From an uncultured Clostridia bacterium (GTDB lineage: Bacteria; Bacillota; Clostridia; Christensenellales; Borkfalkiaceae): a stretch of DNA of 41,619 nucleotides. This document shows, piece after piece, positions 24,869 through 34,176 of the stretch. Location: the NCBI GenBank assembly GCA_947625025.1, contig CANQMQ010000014.1, positions 1 to 41,619 on the forward strand. Direction: 5' to 3'. A program made the position numbers and the translations under genes. The notes below the pieces were generated by a model. It was given only the letters and a program-made list of their open reading frames with translations. It ran no database searches and had not been told where the DNA came from. How positions within the stretch are numbered: position 1 is the stretch's first letter; the number at the start of each line of letters is the position of its first letter.

Positions 24869-26824
24869 TCAGAAGATTACTTTGTCGTCGGTTTCTTGCT
24901 TGACGAGGGCGAAGAAGGCTTCCTTCTCCATGGCGCCGATGTCGCCCTCTCCCCGCTTTCTCACGGAGACGGTGTGCTCTTCCACTTCCTTATCCCCCAC
25001 CACGAGTTTGTAGGGTACCTTCTCGTTCTCGGCATCGAGGATCTTCCTGCCGATCTTCTCATTGCGGAAGTCCGCCTCGGCACGGATGCCGAGCATGGAG
25101 AGCCCGTCTACGAGTTCGGCGGCGTAGTCGGCGGCGCGGTCGGTGATCGGGAGCACCTTCACCTGCACGGGCGCAAACCACAGCGGGAACGCCCCCGCGT
25201 ACTTCTCGATGAGCAGGGCGAGCGTGCGCTCGTAGCACCCGATGGAGGAGCGGTGAATGACATAGGGCGTCTTCTTTACGCCGTCCGCATCCACGTACTC
25301 CATTCCAAAGGAATGCCCTGCGGCGAAGTCGATTTGGATGGTGATGAGGGTATCCTCCTTGCCGAACACGTTCTTGGCCTGCACGTCGAGCTTGGGGCCG
25401 TAGAAGGCCGCCTCATCCTCTGCCTCCACATAGTCGAGCCCGAGGTCGTCCAAGATCACCTTCATCATGGCTTCCGTATTATCCCACGCCTCGTCGTCGT
25501 CGATGTACTTATCCGAGCCCTTCTTCCGCTTGGAGAAGCGGAAGGAGACATCATTTCGCATGCCGAGGCAATCCAAAATGTAATAGGAAAGGTCGAGGCA
25601 GCGCTTGAATTCCCCCTCCACCTGCTCCTTGGTGCAGATGATGTGCCCATCGGAGAGGGTGAACTGCCTGATACGGATGAGGCCGTGCATCTCGCCCGAA
25701 GCCTCATTACGGAATTCGGTCGCCGTCTCCGAATAGCGGCAGGGAAGGTCTCGGTAGGATTTGAGGCCGTTCTTGTAAATTTGATATTGGAAGGGGCAGG
25801 TCATGGGCCGGAGCGCCATGATCTCCTCCTCCTTGTTCACCGCTTCGCCGTGCTCATCCACTTCCCCGAGGATGAACATCTTATCGCGGTAGTGCGCCCA
25901 GTGGCCCGAGATCTTATAGAGATCGGATTTTGCCATGTTGGGGGTGCGGGTCACCATAAACCCGCGCTTCGCCTCCTCATCCTCGACAAAGCGGGTGAGT
26001 ACCTGCAAAATTTTCGCCCCCTTCGGCATCAGGATGGGAAGCCCCTGCCCGATGACGTCACTCGTCATGAACAGCCCGAGTTCCCTGCCGAGCTTATTGT
26101 GATCCCGCCTCTTGGCCTCTTCGAGGGCCGTAAGGTAGGCATCGAGCTCCTCCTTCCTCGAGAAGGCGGTGCCGTAGATACGGGTGAGCTGCTTATTCTT
26201 CTCGCTCCCCCTCCAATAGGCACCCGCAATGGAAGTCAGCTTGAAGGCCCTGATCTTTCCCGTGGAAGGAAGGTGCGGGCCGCGGCAAAGATCGGTGAAT
26301 GCGCCCTGCTTATAGAAGGAGAGCTCGGCATCCTCGGGCAGATCCTCGATGATCTCAACCTTGTAATCCTCGCTGTACTTCTTCATGAGGGCTACGGCCT
26401 CCCCGCGGGAGAGGGTGAAGCGCTCGATGGGAAGATTGCTCTTGATGATTTTCTTCATCTCGGCTTCGATCTTGCCGAAATCCTCCATCGTGATGGGGGT
26501 GTTGAAATCGACGTCGTAGTAGAACCCGTTCTCCACGGTGGGGCCGACCGCAAGTTTGCAGGTGGGATAGATGGTTTTCAGTGCCTGAGCGAGCACGTGG
26601 GCGCAGGTATGGCGGTAGACCTCGAGCCCTTCCCTATCCTTTAAGGTCACGATTTCGAGCACATCTCCCTCATGGAGCACATGGGAAAGATCGACGAGGG
26701 TGCCGTTTACCTTTGCCGCGACGGCGGCACGGGCAAGGCCCTCGGAGATGGCATGGACGGCATATGCCGCGGTTGCATCTTGCTCAACGACAAGTGTATC
26801 GCCGTTTTTCAGAATGATGTTCAT
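24869..26824 (-). CDS. thrS: Threonyl-tRNA synthetase
   Basis: Charges tRNA-Thr. The 651-residue protein has an N-terminal TGS domain (about 1-60), the editing domain with HTCAHVL, the class II catalytic core with zinc ligands in MTCPFQ, GHIIC and VIHRSSIG, and the C-terminal anticodon-binding domain (VQVKVLPITDRAADYA onwards). The ATG at 26824 has GGAG about ten bases upstream; a longer frame has no support. It is preceded by a T-box leader and sits in the ytxC–thrS–infC order also seen in Bacillus. No strong terminator follows; the infC promoter lies just downstream. Confidence 0.97.
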   Translation of the reverse strand: MNIILKNGDTLVVEQDATAAYAVHAISEGLARAAVAAKVNGTLVDLSHVLHEGDVLEIVTLKDREGLEVYRHTCAHVLAQALKTIYPTCKLAVGPTVENGFYYDVDFNTPITMEDFGKIEAEMKKIIKSNLPIERFTLSRGEAVALMKKYSEDYKVEIIEDLPEDAELSFYKQGAFTDLCRGPHLPSTGKIRAFKLTSIAGAYWRGSEKNKQLTRIYGTAFSRKEELDAYLTALEEAKRRDHNKLGRELGLFMTSDVIGQGLPILMPKGAKILQVLTRFVEDEEAKRGFMVTRTPNMAKSDLYKISGHWAHYRDKMFILGEVDEHGEAVNKEEEIMALRPMTCPFQYQIYKNGLKSYRDLPCRYSETATEFRNEASGEMHGLIRIRQFTLSDGHIICTKEQVEGEFKRCLDLSYYILDCLGMRNDVSFRFSKRKKGSDKYIDDDEAWDNTEAMMKVILDDLGLDYVEAEDEAAFYGPKLDVQAKNVFGKEDTLITIQIDFAAGHSFGMEYVDADGVKKTPYVIHRSSIGCYERTLALLIEKYAGAFPLWFAPVQVKVLPITDRAADYAAELVDGLSMLGIRAEADFRNEKIGRKILDAENEKVPYKLVVGDKEVEEHTVSVRKRGEGDIGAMEKEAFFALVKQETDDKVIF

Positions 26825-26974
26825 AGGTAAATACTCCTTTGAAATTTCAAATTTGGTTATTTTGCAGTGTATTATGCCACGCATAGCATATCAATTTTCA
26901 CTAACTATGCCTGACATAGTACCTTGTAAAGCCGTAAAAATAAAAATTCCGCCCTCAAAAATCCCGCTGATCGC
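26825..26974 (-). other. Spacer between the T-box and thrS
   Basis: A/T-rich, about 150 bases, with two small hairpins (arms 26904-26909/26915-26920 and 26873-26877/26881-26885) and the thrS ribosome binding site. No reading frame looks coding. TTGATA and TACACT with a 17-base gap near 26870-26900 could be a weak internal promoter, but this is marginal. Confidence 0.4.
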
Positions 26975-27146
26975 AGAAAATTTAAGGACGCAAAGACTTT
27001 GCGCGGTTCCACCTTAATTGCCTGAAAAGGCCGCTCATATTCGTTTCTGATGAAAGGGTGGTTTCGCTTCCCCGCTCCTCCCGAGAGCCTCTCATCCAAC
27101 GGCTCTCTCGCTGTAAGGGCACCTGCGGCGCTACTTGTCTCTTTCA
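26975..27146 (-). promoter_or_regulatory. T-box riboswitch controlling thrS (threonine specifier)
   Basis: The T-box sequence AATTAAGGTGGAACCGCG is at 27002-27019 on the minus strand. The antiterminator forms between GCGGCCTT (27027-27034) and AAGG/CCGC of the T-box, leaving the TGGAA bulge to bind the tRNA acceptor end. Two overlapping ACC triplets in GAAACCACC (27057-27062) near the end of Stem I give a Thr specifier. A GCAAAG/CTTTGC hairpin with CGTCCTT and a T-rich run follows as the terminator. Uncharged tRNA-Thr should raise thrS expression. Confidence 0.93.
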
Positions 27147-27152
27147 CAGAAT

Positions 27153-27181
27153 ATTGTACGCCGTTCCTCTTCGTTTGTCAA
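27153..27181 (-). promoter_or_regulatory. Promoter of the thrS T-box transcript
   Basis: Minus strand: -35 TTGACA (27176-27181), 17-base spacer, -10 TACAAT (27153-27158); start near 27146. The -35 overlaps the last codons of the ytxC-like gene. Confidence 0.85.
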
Positions 27182-27867
27182 GAAAATACGGTGCGCTCCG
27201 CATAATATTTTTGTAAAAAATCAAAGACGCCTTCGGGGACCTCTCCGAGGCAGTAGACGAGCCCCGCATCGGAGAGCATGATCTCCACTTCGGTGCTCTC
27301 CTCCCCCGTGAGCCTGCTCAGGCGCAGCGGCCTGAAGTTCTCCGCAAACACCGTTTTCCCCTGCACATAGATCTTATGGCGGCTCTCCCCCGCAAGGAAA
27401 GCGCAGAACTGCTTTAAGTCGGTTACGGAAAATGCGGAGGGGACGAAGTCGATGATCCTCTGCCACTTCTCCCTGAGGCTGTTTAAGCGGAAGTTGTAGA
27501 CGCCGTCGATGCAGATTTCGGGAAACAGGTTGAGCTTGGAGTGGATGTAACCCTTATCCCCCTCCAGATCGGCGGCGATGAGGGCGGCGATGAGGAGCCT
27601 CTTCTCCCTTGCGGGCAGAGCTACTTTCAGTTTCTCCTTGAAGAAGGCGTACTTATACCCCACCGCAAGGATCTCCGAAACCTTATCGTAGAGCAGGCGC
27701 TCGAATTGCGTATCCCATGCCGTATGCAGCCGCAGGACGCAGCGGTCCTCCGTAAACAGCAGGTCCCCCTGCCCGTTGCGCCCGCGGAGCCCCTCCATGA
27801 GGGAGCCGTAGAGATAGGTGATGAAGGAGCTCCGTGCGCTTCCGTCCGATACGACAATTTCTTCCAC
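27178..27867 (-). CDS. Putative sporulation protein, YtxC-like
   Basis: A 229-residue soluble protein with no catalytic motif. Sequence features ([18 protein letters not shown], the Tyr/Phe-rich [18 protein letters not shown] segment, and a C-terminal DFLQKYY) and its place directly upstream of thrS match YtxC, an uncharacterised sporulation-associated protein with the same neighbour in Bacillus. It is shorter than the 280-300 residues usual for the family. The start is GTG at 27867 with no ribosome binding site; a TACAAT box ends seven bases before it. Identity rests on weak similarity plus synteny. Confidence 0.65.
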   Translation of the reverse strand: MEEIVVSDGSARSSFITYLYGSLMEGLRGRNGQGDLLFTEDRCVLRLHTAWDTQFERLLYDKVSEILAVGYKYAFFKEKLKVALPAREKRLLIAALIAADLEGDKGYIHSKLNLFPEICIDGVYNFRLNSLREKWQRIIDFVPSAFSVTDLKQFCAFLAGESRHKIYVQGKTVFAENFRPLRLSRLTGEESTEVEIMLSDAGLVYCLGEVPEGVFDFLQKYYAERTVFS

Positions 27868-27912
27868 ACGATTATTGTATGCTTAAAATTGCGTTTTATT
27901 TATGGGCTTTAC

Positions 27913-27941
27913 TTGACTTTGCCCTTGAAATGCAGTATAAT
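27913..27941 (+). promoter_or_regulatory. Promoter of leuS, start codon three bases after +1
   Basis: -35 TTGACT (27913-27918), 17-base spacer, -10 TATAAT (27936-27941). Predicted +1 is 27948 and the ATG is at 27951, so the leader is about three bases. Confidence 0.88.
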
Positions 27942-27950
27942 GACAGGGAT

Positions 27951-30380
27951 ATGGACATAAAACAGGTTGAAAAGAAGTGGCAACAGCGCTGGGAGAAGGC
28001 CAAGCTCAACGGCTTCGACCACAAGTCGGATGCTCCCAAATACTACGTCCTCGAGATGTTTTCTTACCCCTCGGGCGCCAAGCTCCACGTGGGGCATTGG
28101 TATAACTACGGCCCTGCCGATAGCTTTGCCCGCTATAAGCGGATGCAGGGGTACAACGTATTCCAGCCGATGGGCTTCGATGCCTTTGGGCTCCCCGCAG
28201 AGAACTATGCCATCAAGACGGGCGTACACCCCAAGGATTCCACCGAAAAGAACATCGCTACGATGGAAAATCAGCTCCGTGCGATGGGGGCGATGTTCGA
28301 TTGGTCTGCGGAAGTAAAGACCTGCAACGAGGAGTACTACAAGTGGACGCAGTGGATGTTCTTGCAGCTCTTCAAGAAGGGCCTCGCCTATCGCAAGGAG
28401 GCGCCCGTGAATTGGTGCCCCTCCTGCAATACCGTGCTCGCCAACGAGCAGGTGGTAGACGGCAGGTGCGAACGCTGCTCCACCGAAGTCGTGCGGAAGA
28501 ACTTAACGCAGTGGTTTTTCAAGATCACAGAGTATGCCGAGGAACTGCTCACGGGGCTCGACGACTTGGATTGGCCCGAAAAGACCAAGAACATGCAGAA
28601 GAATTGGATCGGGAAATCCACGGGCTGTGAGATTGAATTTGCCACCGAGAGCGGGGAGAAGATACGGGTCTACACCACCCGCTGCGATACGATATTCGGC
28701 GTCAGCTATGTGGTGCTCGCCCCAGAGCATCCCCTCGCCTTAAAGCTCACCACCCCCGAACAGCAGGAGGCCGTAAAGAATTACATCGAATACGCCGCAA
28801 AGGCAAGTGAAATTGAAAGGCTCTCCGTCACCCGAGAAAAGACGGGTGTGTTTACGGGTTCGTACTGCATCAACCCCTTAAGCGGGAAGCACATTCCCAT
28901 CTACCTCGCCGATTATGTGCTCGCCTCCTACGGGACGGGTGCGGTGATGGCGGTGCCCGCCCACGATGAGCGCGACTTCGCCTTCGCCAAAAAATACGGC
29001 CTTCCCATCGAGAAGGTCATTCAGAAGCAGGGCGGGGAGACGGTGCTGCCCTACTGTGAGGACGGCATCGTCGTCAACTCCCTCGAGTTTGACGGCATGG
29101 TGGGCGAAGAGGCACGGGATGCCATCGCCACCCACATTTCCAAGCTCGGCAAGGGCGGCAAGAAGATCAACTACCGCCTCCGCGATTGGCTGGTTTCCCG
29201 CCAACGCTATTGGGGAGCTCCCATCCCCGTCATCCACTGCCCCAAGTGCGGTGCGGTGCCCGTACCCGAAAAGGATCTCCCCGTACGGCTTCCGTATGAC
29301 GTGGAATTCCGCCCCGACGGCAAATCTCCGCTCGCAAAGCATGAGAAATTCATGCACACGGTCTGCCCCGTCTGTGGCGGTGAGGCCCTGCGGGACCCCG
29401 ATACTTTGGATACCTTTGTCTGCTCGAGTTGGTACTATCTCCGCTATGCGGACCCGCACAACGAGAAAATGCCCTTCGACCGCGAAGAGGTAGATAAGCT
29501 CCTGCCCGTCGATACCTATGTGGGCGGGGCAGAACATGCCTGCATGCACCTGCTCTACGCCCGTTTCTTCACCAAGGCGCTCCGCGACATGGGCTATCTC
29601 GATTTCGATGAACCCTTCCGCCGCCTCGTGCATCAGGGGGTCATTTTGGGGCCCGACGGCAACCGTATGTCCAAATCGCACGGGAACGTCGTTTCCCCCG
29701 ATGATTATATCAACGAATACGGCGCCGACGCCTTCCGCCTCTACCTCATGTTCGGCTTCTCGTATACGGAGGGCGGGCCGTGGAACGACGACGGCATCAA
29801 GGCCATTGCCCGCTTCATGGACCGTACCGAAAAAATTGTCCTCAAAGTGGACGATTACAAGGTCAAGCGGGAGGAGCCGAACGGTGCAGACGAGAAGGCG
29901 CTCGATTACGCCCGCAACTTCGCCATCGACCGCGTAGGCAAGGATATGGAGAATTTCTCCTTCAACACCGCCATCGCCCGCATCATGGAACTCGTAAACG
30001 CTATCTATAAGTATGACGGCCTCGAACGGAAGAACGTTACCCTGATGAAGGCCACCGTGCGCGACCTCGTGCTCCTCCTTGCCCCCTGCGCTCCCCACTT
30101 TGCGGAGGAACTCTTCGAGCAGATCGGCGGGCGGGGCTTCGTGTTCGAACAGCCCTATCCCAAAGCCGATCCCGCCGCACTCGTGCTCGATGAAAAGGAG
30201 TACGCCGTGCAGGTGAACAGCAAGATCGTGACGAAGGCGGTGCTCTCCACTTCCCTCACCGATGCCGAAGTCGAGGAAGCCGTGCTCAAAATTCCAGAAG
30301 TTCAGGCAAAGGTCGAGGGCAAGACGGTGAGAAAGTGCATCGTCGTGAAGGGCAGGATCGTCAACCTCATCGCAAACTGA
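27951..30380 (+). CDS. leuS: Leucyl-tRNA synthetase
   Basis: Charges tRNA-Leu. The 809-residue protein has the HIGH-type motif [10 protein letters not shown], a zinc ribbon (CPSCN and CERC), the CP1 editing domain with [20 protein letters not shown], the KMSKS loop NRMSKSHGN and the anticodon and C-terminal domains. The start fits the family ([13 protein letters not shown] right after Met). The only Shine-Dalgarno-like bases, AGGG, lie two bases from the ATG, too close to act normally. No Leu T-box precedes it. Confidence 0.97.
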   Translation: MDIKQVEKKWQQRWEKAKLNGFDHKSDAPKYYVLEMFSYPSGAKLHVGHWYNYGPADSFARYKRMQGYNVFQPMGFDAFGLPAENYAIKTGVHPKDSTEKNIATMENQLRAMGAMFDWSAEVKTCNEEYYKWTQWMFLQLFKKGLAYRKEAPVNWCPSCNTVLANEQVVDGRCERCSTEVVRKNLTQWFFKITEYAEELLTGLDDLDWPEKTKNMQKNWIGKSTGCEIEFATESGEKIRVYTTRCDTIFGVSYVVLAPEHPLALKLTTPEQQEAVKNYIEYAAKASEIERLSVTREKTGVFTGSYCINPLSGKHIPIYLADYVLASYGTGAVMAVPAHDERDFAFAKKYGLPIEKVIQKQGGETVLPYCEDGIVVNSLEFDGMVGEEARDAIATHISKLGKGGKKINYRLRDWLVSRQRYWGAPIPVIHCPKCGAVPVPEKDLPVRLPYDVEFRPDGKSPLAKHEKFMHTVCPVCGGEALRDPDTLDTFVCSSWYYLRYADPHNEKMPFDREEVDKLLPVDTYVGGAEHACMHLLYARFFTKALRDMGYLDFDEPFRRLVHQGVILGPDGNRMSKSHGNVVSPDDYINEYGADAFRLYLMFGFSYTEGGPWNDDGIKAIARFMDRTEKIVLKVDDYKVKREEPNGADEKALDYARNFAIDRVGKDMENFSFNTAIARIMELVNAIYKYDGLERKNVTLMKATVRDLVLLLAPCAPHFAEELFEQIGGRGFVFEQPYPKADPAALVLDEKEYAVQVNSKIVTKAVLSTSLTDAEVEEAVLKIPEVQAKVEGKTVRKCIVVKGRIVNLIAN

Positions 30381-30395
30381 ATCGGAAACAAAATC

Positions 30396-30419
30396 GGGGT
30401 CCCCTTCGGGACCCCTTTT
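30396..30419. terminator. Terminator after leuS
   Basis: Perfect eight-base stem GGGGTCCC (30396-30403 and 30408-30415), loop cttc, then TTTTG. Flanking AACAAAA/TTTTGTT extends it, so it can also end the ATP-grasp gene from the other side. Confidence 0.88.
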
Positions 30420-30454
30420 GTTATACTATTTATGGTTACGGCGCTCCGTGCGCT

Positions 30455-31309
30455 TCAGGTACTTGTTACGGTGCGGAGCATGTATTCGGCATATATACGG
30501 GCGACGTTGACATGCGTCACCCGCTCGATGCCGCCGAAAAAGGCATTGGAATTGACTTCGCAGACGAGGTAGCCCTCCCTTCCGAAGAGCAAGTCGATCC
30601 CGCAGTAATCGAGCCCGAGGGCGTCTGTAATCACCCTGCAGAGGGTGCGGATCTCCCCATCGATCTCCGCCTTCTCCCCCCTTCCCCCGAGCGCCAAGTT
30701 GGAGCGGAAGTCGCCCTCATTGATGCGGCGCATGGCGGCGATGGGCTCCCCGCCCACCGCAATTACCCGTAAATCTCTTCCCGCACTCTCGGCGATGAAT
30801 TTTTGGTACAGGTGCGGGCGGAGGCAGAGCTTTTTCTGAAGGGAGAAGAGCTCCTCGCGGTCCCTTGCGAGGTACACCTGCTTGCCGAGGGAACCGTAAC
30901 ACTCCTTCACCACGAGGGGATATCCGAGCCGCTCTGCAGGGAATTCGTTCTCCACTTCGGACCCATTCTTATAGCAGAGAGGTGCGGGGATGGTCTCGGG
31001 CATGGGTACCTTGCCCTCGAGGGCGATCATGGTGAGGAGCTTATCATCGCACAGCTCCACCGCACGGGCGCAGTTGAAGAGGCGGATGCCGTGCGCTTCG
31101 AGCATGCGGGGAAAGTACTTATCCTTATCGAGGCAGACGGCGAAATCGCATGCGGGAACTTGGAAGCCACCGCCGATGTCCCCCTGCCATGCGTTTTTGA
31201 GAATTTGAACCTCCACGCCCAAAAAACCGAGTTCCTCCGCGATGCGGCGGGGCTGATATGCCTCCTGCTCGGTGCAGGCGTAGGGATTTACCAGGATGAT
31301 AGCCTTCAT
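30455..31309 (-). CDS. RimK-like ATP-grasp ligase
   Basis: A 284-residue ATP-grasp enzyme. The N-terminal Rossmann-like part (KAIILVNPYA onwards) is followed by the ATP-binding lysine region YPLVVKECYGSLGKQVYL (about 130-147), the hinge region PHLYQKFI and the metal-binding end LVCEVNSNAFFGGIERV. The closest named relatives are RimK/LysX-type enzymes that add an amino acid such as glutamate to a protein, peptide or cofactor; the substrate is unknown. Its start follows the hom terminator by under 20 bases, with AGGGGG as ribosome binding site, so it seems to be expressed only by read-through. Confidence 0.85.
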   Translation of the reverse strand: MKAIILVNPYACTEQEAYQPRRIAEELGFLGVEVQILKNAWQGDIGGGFQVPACDFAVCLDKDKYFPRMLEAHGIRLFNCARAVELCDDKLLTMIALEGKVPMPETIPAPLCYKNGSEVENEFPAERLGYPLVVKECYGSLGKQVYLARDREELFSLQKKLCLRPHLYQKFIAESAGRDLRVIAVGGEPIAAMRRINEGDFRSNLALGGRGEKAEIDGEIRTLCRVITDALGLDYCGIDLLFGREGYLVCEVNSNAFFGGIERVTHVNVARIYAEYMLRTVTST

Positions 31310-31326
31310 GGGCGGTACCCCCTTTC

Positions 31327-31354
31327 AAAAAACTCCCCCGCCGTTGCGGGGGAG
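31327..31354 (-). terminator. Terminator between hom and the ATP-grasp gene
   Basis: Perfect nine-base GC stem CTCCCCCGC (31333-31341 with 31346-31354), four-base loop, then six T's on the minus strand (31327-31332). Located directly after hom. Confidence 0.92.
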
Positions 31355-31360
31355 CACAGG

Positions 31361-32638
31361 TTACAGAGCGACGCGGAGCACCTGCTCCACTTTGGCGACG
31401 CCCGTCGCATTGATGCGCTGGACGGCGTTCTTTAAGGCGTGTTCCCGCGTTTCGTGGGTGACGAGGATGAGCGTTGCCTTGCCGTCCTCCTCGGCAACTT
31501 GGGTGGTGCGGCGGATGGAGATGTTGCCCCGCCCCAAGATGGTAGCGATCTTCCCGAGGACGCCCGCCTCATCCGAGATGGCGATGCGGAGGTAGTATGC
31601 GCTTGTAAAGTCGGTGACGAAGTTCACGTCCTTATCGGGAGCAGCCGTATTCTTGAAGGTGGAATAGCGGATCTCCGAATGGGTGGCGGCATACAGGATA
31701 TCGCTCACGACGGCGCTTGCGGTGGGCATCTCCCCCGCCCCCTTGCCGTACAGCATGATTTCCCCCACCGCATCTCCCGTGATCACAACGGCGTTGAAGC
31801 TGCCGTTTACGGAGGCGAGCGGGTGTTCATTGGAGACAAATGCGGGGTGCACGCGCACTTCGATGCCGTCCGGGCCGTTCTTCCCGATGGCGAGGAGCTT
31901 GAGCGTCATGCCGAGCGCGGCGCCCTCCGCGATGTCCTCCGCCGTAATCGTGGAGATGCCTTCACGAAATACCTTGGTATACGGCACCTTGGTGTGGAAT
32001 GCGAGGGAGGTGAGGATGGAGAGCTTGTACGCCGCATCGAATCCCTCTACATCGGCGGTGGGATCGGCCTCGGCATACCCGAGGCGGCGGGCCTCTTCGA
32101 GGGCCTCTCCGTACCCCTTGCCCTCCTCCGTCATGCGGGAGAGGACGTAGTTCGTCGTCCCGTTGATGATGCCTACGATGGAAGTGATATGGTTGGATTG
32201 CACCCCGTCCAAGATGGTGCGGATGACGGGTACGCCGCCTGCACAGCTCGCTTCGAAGTACAGCGCCGCGTTGTGCCGCTTGGCCGCCCGCTCAAGCTCG
32301 TGGTAGAACTTGCTGATGAGCTCCTTGTTGGAGGTGACGAGCGATTTGCCCGCATTGAGGGCCGCGAGGGCGTATTCCCGCGCCTGCTCCACCCCGCCGA
32401 TGCACTCCACCACGATGTTGACGTCGGGGTTATACACGATCTCGGCGATACACGACGCAAGTTTTTCTTCGGGAACTTCGAGTTCCTCCACCCGCGCATG
32501 ATTGGATTCGAGCACCTGCTCGACCACAAGATCTACGTTCTGCGTGGCCTGATAGAAGGTGCGGTGCGAAAGGAGCGTCTTATATACGCCGCCGCCCACC
32601 ACGCCGAGTCCGAGAATTGCGATCCCAACCTTCTTCAT
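31361..32638 (-). CDS. hom: Homoserine dehydrogenase
   Basis: Reduces aspartate semialdehyde to homoserine, leading to threonine, methionine and isoleucine. The 425-residue protein has the N-terminal nucleotide-binding loop IAILGLGVVGGGVY (7-20), the substrate region GIINGTTNYVL and EADPTADVEGFDAAYK, and a C-terminal ACT domain (YYLRIAISDEAGVLGKIATI) for feedback inhibition, probably by threonine. It overlaps coaX by four bases. Confidence 0.96.
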   Translation of the reverse strand: MKKVGIAILGLGVVGGGVYKTLLSHRTFYQATQNVDLVVEQVLESNHARVEELEVPEEKLASCIAEIVYNPDVNIVVECIGGVEQAREYALAALNAGKSLVTSNKELISKFYHELERAAKRHNAALYFEASCAGGVPVIRTILDGVQSNHITSIVGIINGTTNYVLSRMTEEGKGYGEALEEARRLGYAEADPTADVEGFDAAYKLSILTSLAFHTKVPYTKVFREGISTITAEDIAEGAALGMTLKLLAIGKNGPDGIEVRVHPAFVSNEHPLASVNGSFNAVVITGDAVGEIMLYGKGAGEMPTASAVVSDILYAATHSEIRYSTFKNTAAPDKDVNFVTDFTSAYYLRIAISDEAGVLGKIATILGRGNISIRRTTQVAEEDGKATLILVTHETREHALKNAVQRINATGVAKVEQVLRVAL

Positions 32639-33420
32639 TTTGCTTCCTCCGTATTAAGTTCGTATAGATATTTGAGCCCGTAGAGCGTGAGCGTCTTATC
32701 CACGACGTCGATGCACTTGGTCTCCTTTGCCATGACTTCGGAAAATCCGCCCGTTGCAACCGTCAACACGTCTCCGCTCTTGAGTTCGCGCTCAATTTTA
32801 TGCACGATGTATTCCACGAGCCCCGCAAAGCCGAATACGATGCCCGCCTGCATATTGGTGACGGTGTTCGTTGCAATGACGCTCTTCGGCGCCTCGATCT
32901 CGACGCGGGGCAGTTTCGCGGTGCCCGAGACGAGGCTATCGAGGGAGCCCTTGATGCCGGGGGCAATGACGCCGCCGATGAATTCCCCCTCTCTATTGAG
33001 GATGTTGAACGTCGTAGCGGTGCCGAAATCGACGACGATGATGGGCCGCCCCGTGCCGTATTTGGCAAGCGCGGCGACGTTGTTGACGACGCGGTCCGCC
33101 CCCACTTCCTTTGCGTTGTCCGCCCGCATCTTCAGCCCCGTCTTGAGCCCGGGGGCGATTTGCAGGGGGGTGATGCCGAGGTAGACGGAGAGCGCATGGG
33201 AGACGGTGTAATCGAGGGAGGGCACCACAGAAGAGAGGATGCCGCCCGTAATTTGCCCCCTCTCTACGCCCGCAACCGTAAGCATGCCGATGAGCTGAAA
33301 GCCGTATTCATCGGAGGTCTTTTTGAGGTCGGTTGCGATGCGGAAGGAACACTTTAAGTCGTCGCCGTCGAATACGGCGTACTTGATATTGGTGTTGCCG
33401 ACGTCGATACAGAGTATCAT
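32635..33420 (-). CDS. coaX: Type III pantothenate kinase
   Basis: Phosphorylates pantothenate, first step to coenzyme A; type III enzymes are not feedback-inhibited by CoA and need a monovalent cation. The 261-residue ASKHA-fold protein has the phosphate loop CIDVGNTNIKYAVF (4-17), GADRVVNNVAA and VVDFGTATTFNI. It is coupled by ATGA overlaps to the ECF S-component gene upstream and to hom downstream. Confidence 0.96.
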   Translation of the reverse strand: MILCIDVGNTNIKYAVFDGDDLKCSFRIATDLKKTSDEYGFQLIGMLTVAGVERGQITGGILSSVVPSLDYTVSHALSVYLGITPLQIAPGLKTGLKMRADNAKEVGADRVVNNVAALAKYGTGRPIIVVDFGTATTFNILNREGEFIGGVIAPGIKGSLDSLVSGTAKLPRVEIEAPKSVIATNTVTNMQAGIVFGFAGLVEYIVHKIERELKSGDVLTVATGGFSEVMAKETKCIDVVDKTLTLYGLKYLYELNTEEAK

Positions 33421-34058
33421 TTTGTTTCCTCTGCTGCAGGTTTCTTATGCTTTACTGCTGCGCGCTCCACCACCGTGACGACGCGGTGAATGGCGGGCGC
33501 CAACACGAGGTTGACGGCGAGCTCTAAGACAAAATTCAGCCAAATGAGCCCGAATACCGTAACGAATACGACGTTTGCGGTGGCCTCCGTTCCCAAGAAG
33601 GAGGCGACATCCCCCTTCATCAGCACCATGCCGAGCATGTAGATGCCCGTATTGAGGATGGGAACGAGGAGCGAGGAGACGAATGCGGCGACGAGGCTCT
33701 GCTTCCTTGCGATGAGCCTGTATACAAGTCCCGAAACGATGCCCGCTACCGTCGTCTTTCCGATGCAAATGAGCGTAAGGACGGCGGGATTTGCCTGAAA
33801 GAGGAATGCCGTAGAGGGCTCTCCCCCCATCACCGCCGCGGTGATAAAGGTAACCATGCCCGAGACAAACCCCAAAAATCCGCCCCCGATGGCCCCGAAG
33901 AACATGCCCCCGAGCACGATGGGCACGAGGCTGAAATTGAGGGTCACGCCGAACATCGGGATGGCGCTTGCAAACAGCTGCAAGACGACGACGAGCGCCA
34001 AGAGTACGGCGAGGTAGGCGATGTTCTTCGCGGTGAAGAACGCAGTGCGCTTGTTCAT
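33417..34058 (-). CDS. ECF transporter S component, probably for pantothenate
   Basis: A 213-residue integral membrane protein with about six spans (near 12-30, 37-57, 58-78, 90-115, 120-145, 160-188), the size and pattern of vitamin-binding S components, which work with a shared ECF energy module encoded elsewhere. The start at 34058 has GGAGG eight bases upstream; the longer frame runs through the promoter. Overlap with coaX, the pantothenate kinase gene, makes pantothenate the best guess (PanT-like); riboflavin or another vitamin cannot be excluded from sequence. Confidence 0.85.
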   Translation of the reverse strand: MNKRTAFFTAKNIAYLAVLLALVVVLQLFASAIPMFGVTLNFSLVPIVLGGMFFGAIGGGFLGFVSGMVTFITAAVMGGEPSTAFLFQANPAVLTLICIGKTTVAGIVSGLVYRLIARKQSLVAAFVSSLLVPILNTGIYMLGMVLMKGDVASFLGTEATANVVFVTVFGLIWLNFVLELAVNLVLAPAIHRVVTVVERAAVKHKKPAAEETK

Positions 34059-34170
34059 AAGAAGTACCTCCATCGGATTTCTTTTCGAATATCCGTAGAA
34101 AAAAGATTTTGAATCGCCCGTAAGGCGGATACGGCCCGAAGCGGTACCGTTCCCCCATGGGGGCAACCCG
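34059..34170 (-). promoter_or_regulatory. Structured leader of the S component–coaX–hom operon
   Basis: About 112 bases with several potential stems on the minus strand: a GTTGCCCCC/GGGGGAAC stem, ACGG..CCG/CGG..CCGT, CGCC/GGCG, and CGGAT/ATCCG next to the ribosome binding site. I do not recognise a known riboswitch class. A ligand- or protein-responsive leader is possible. Confidence 0.45.
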
Positions 34171-34176
34171 TCTGTT

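Noticed and set aside
26905-27147. Minus-strand frame of 80 codons upstream of thrS
   Set aside because: It lies entirely in the T-box RNA, which explains the sequence.
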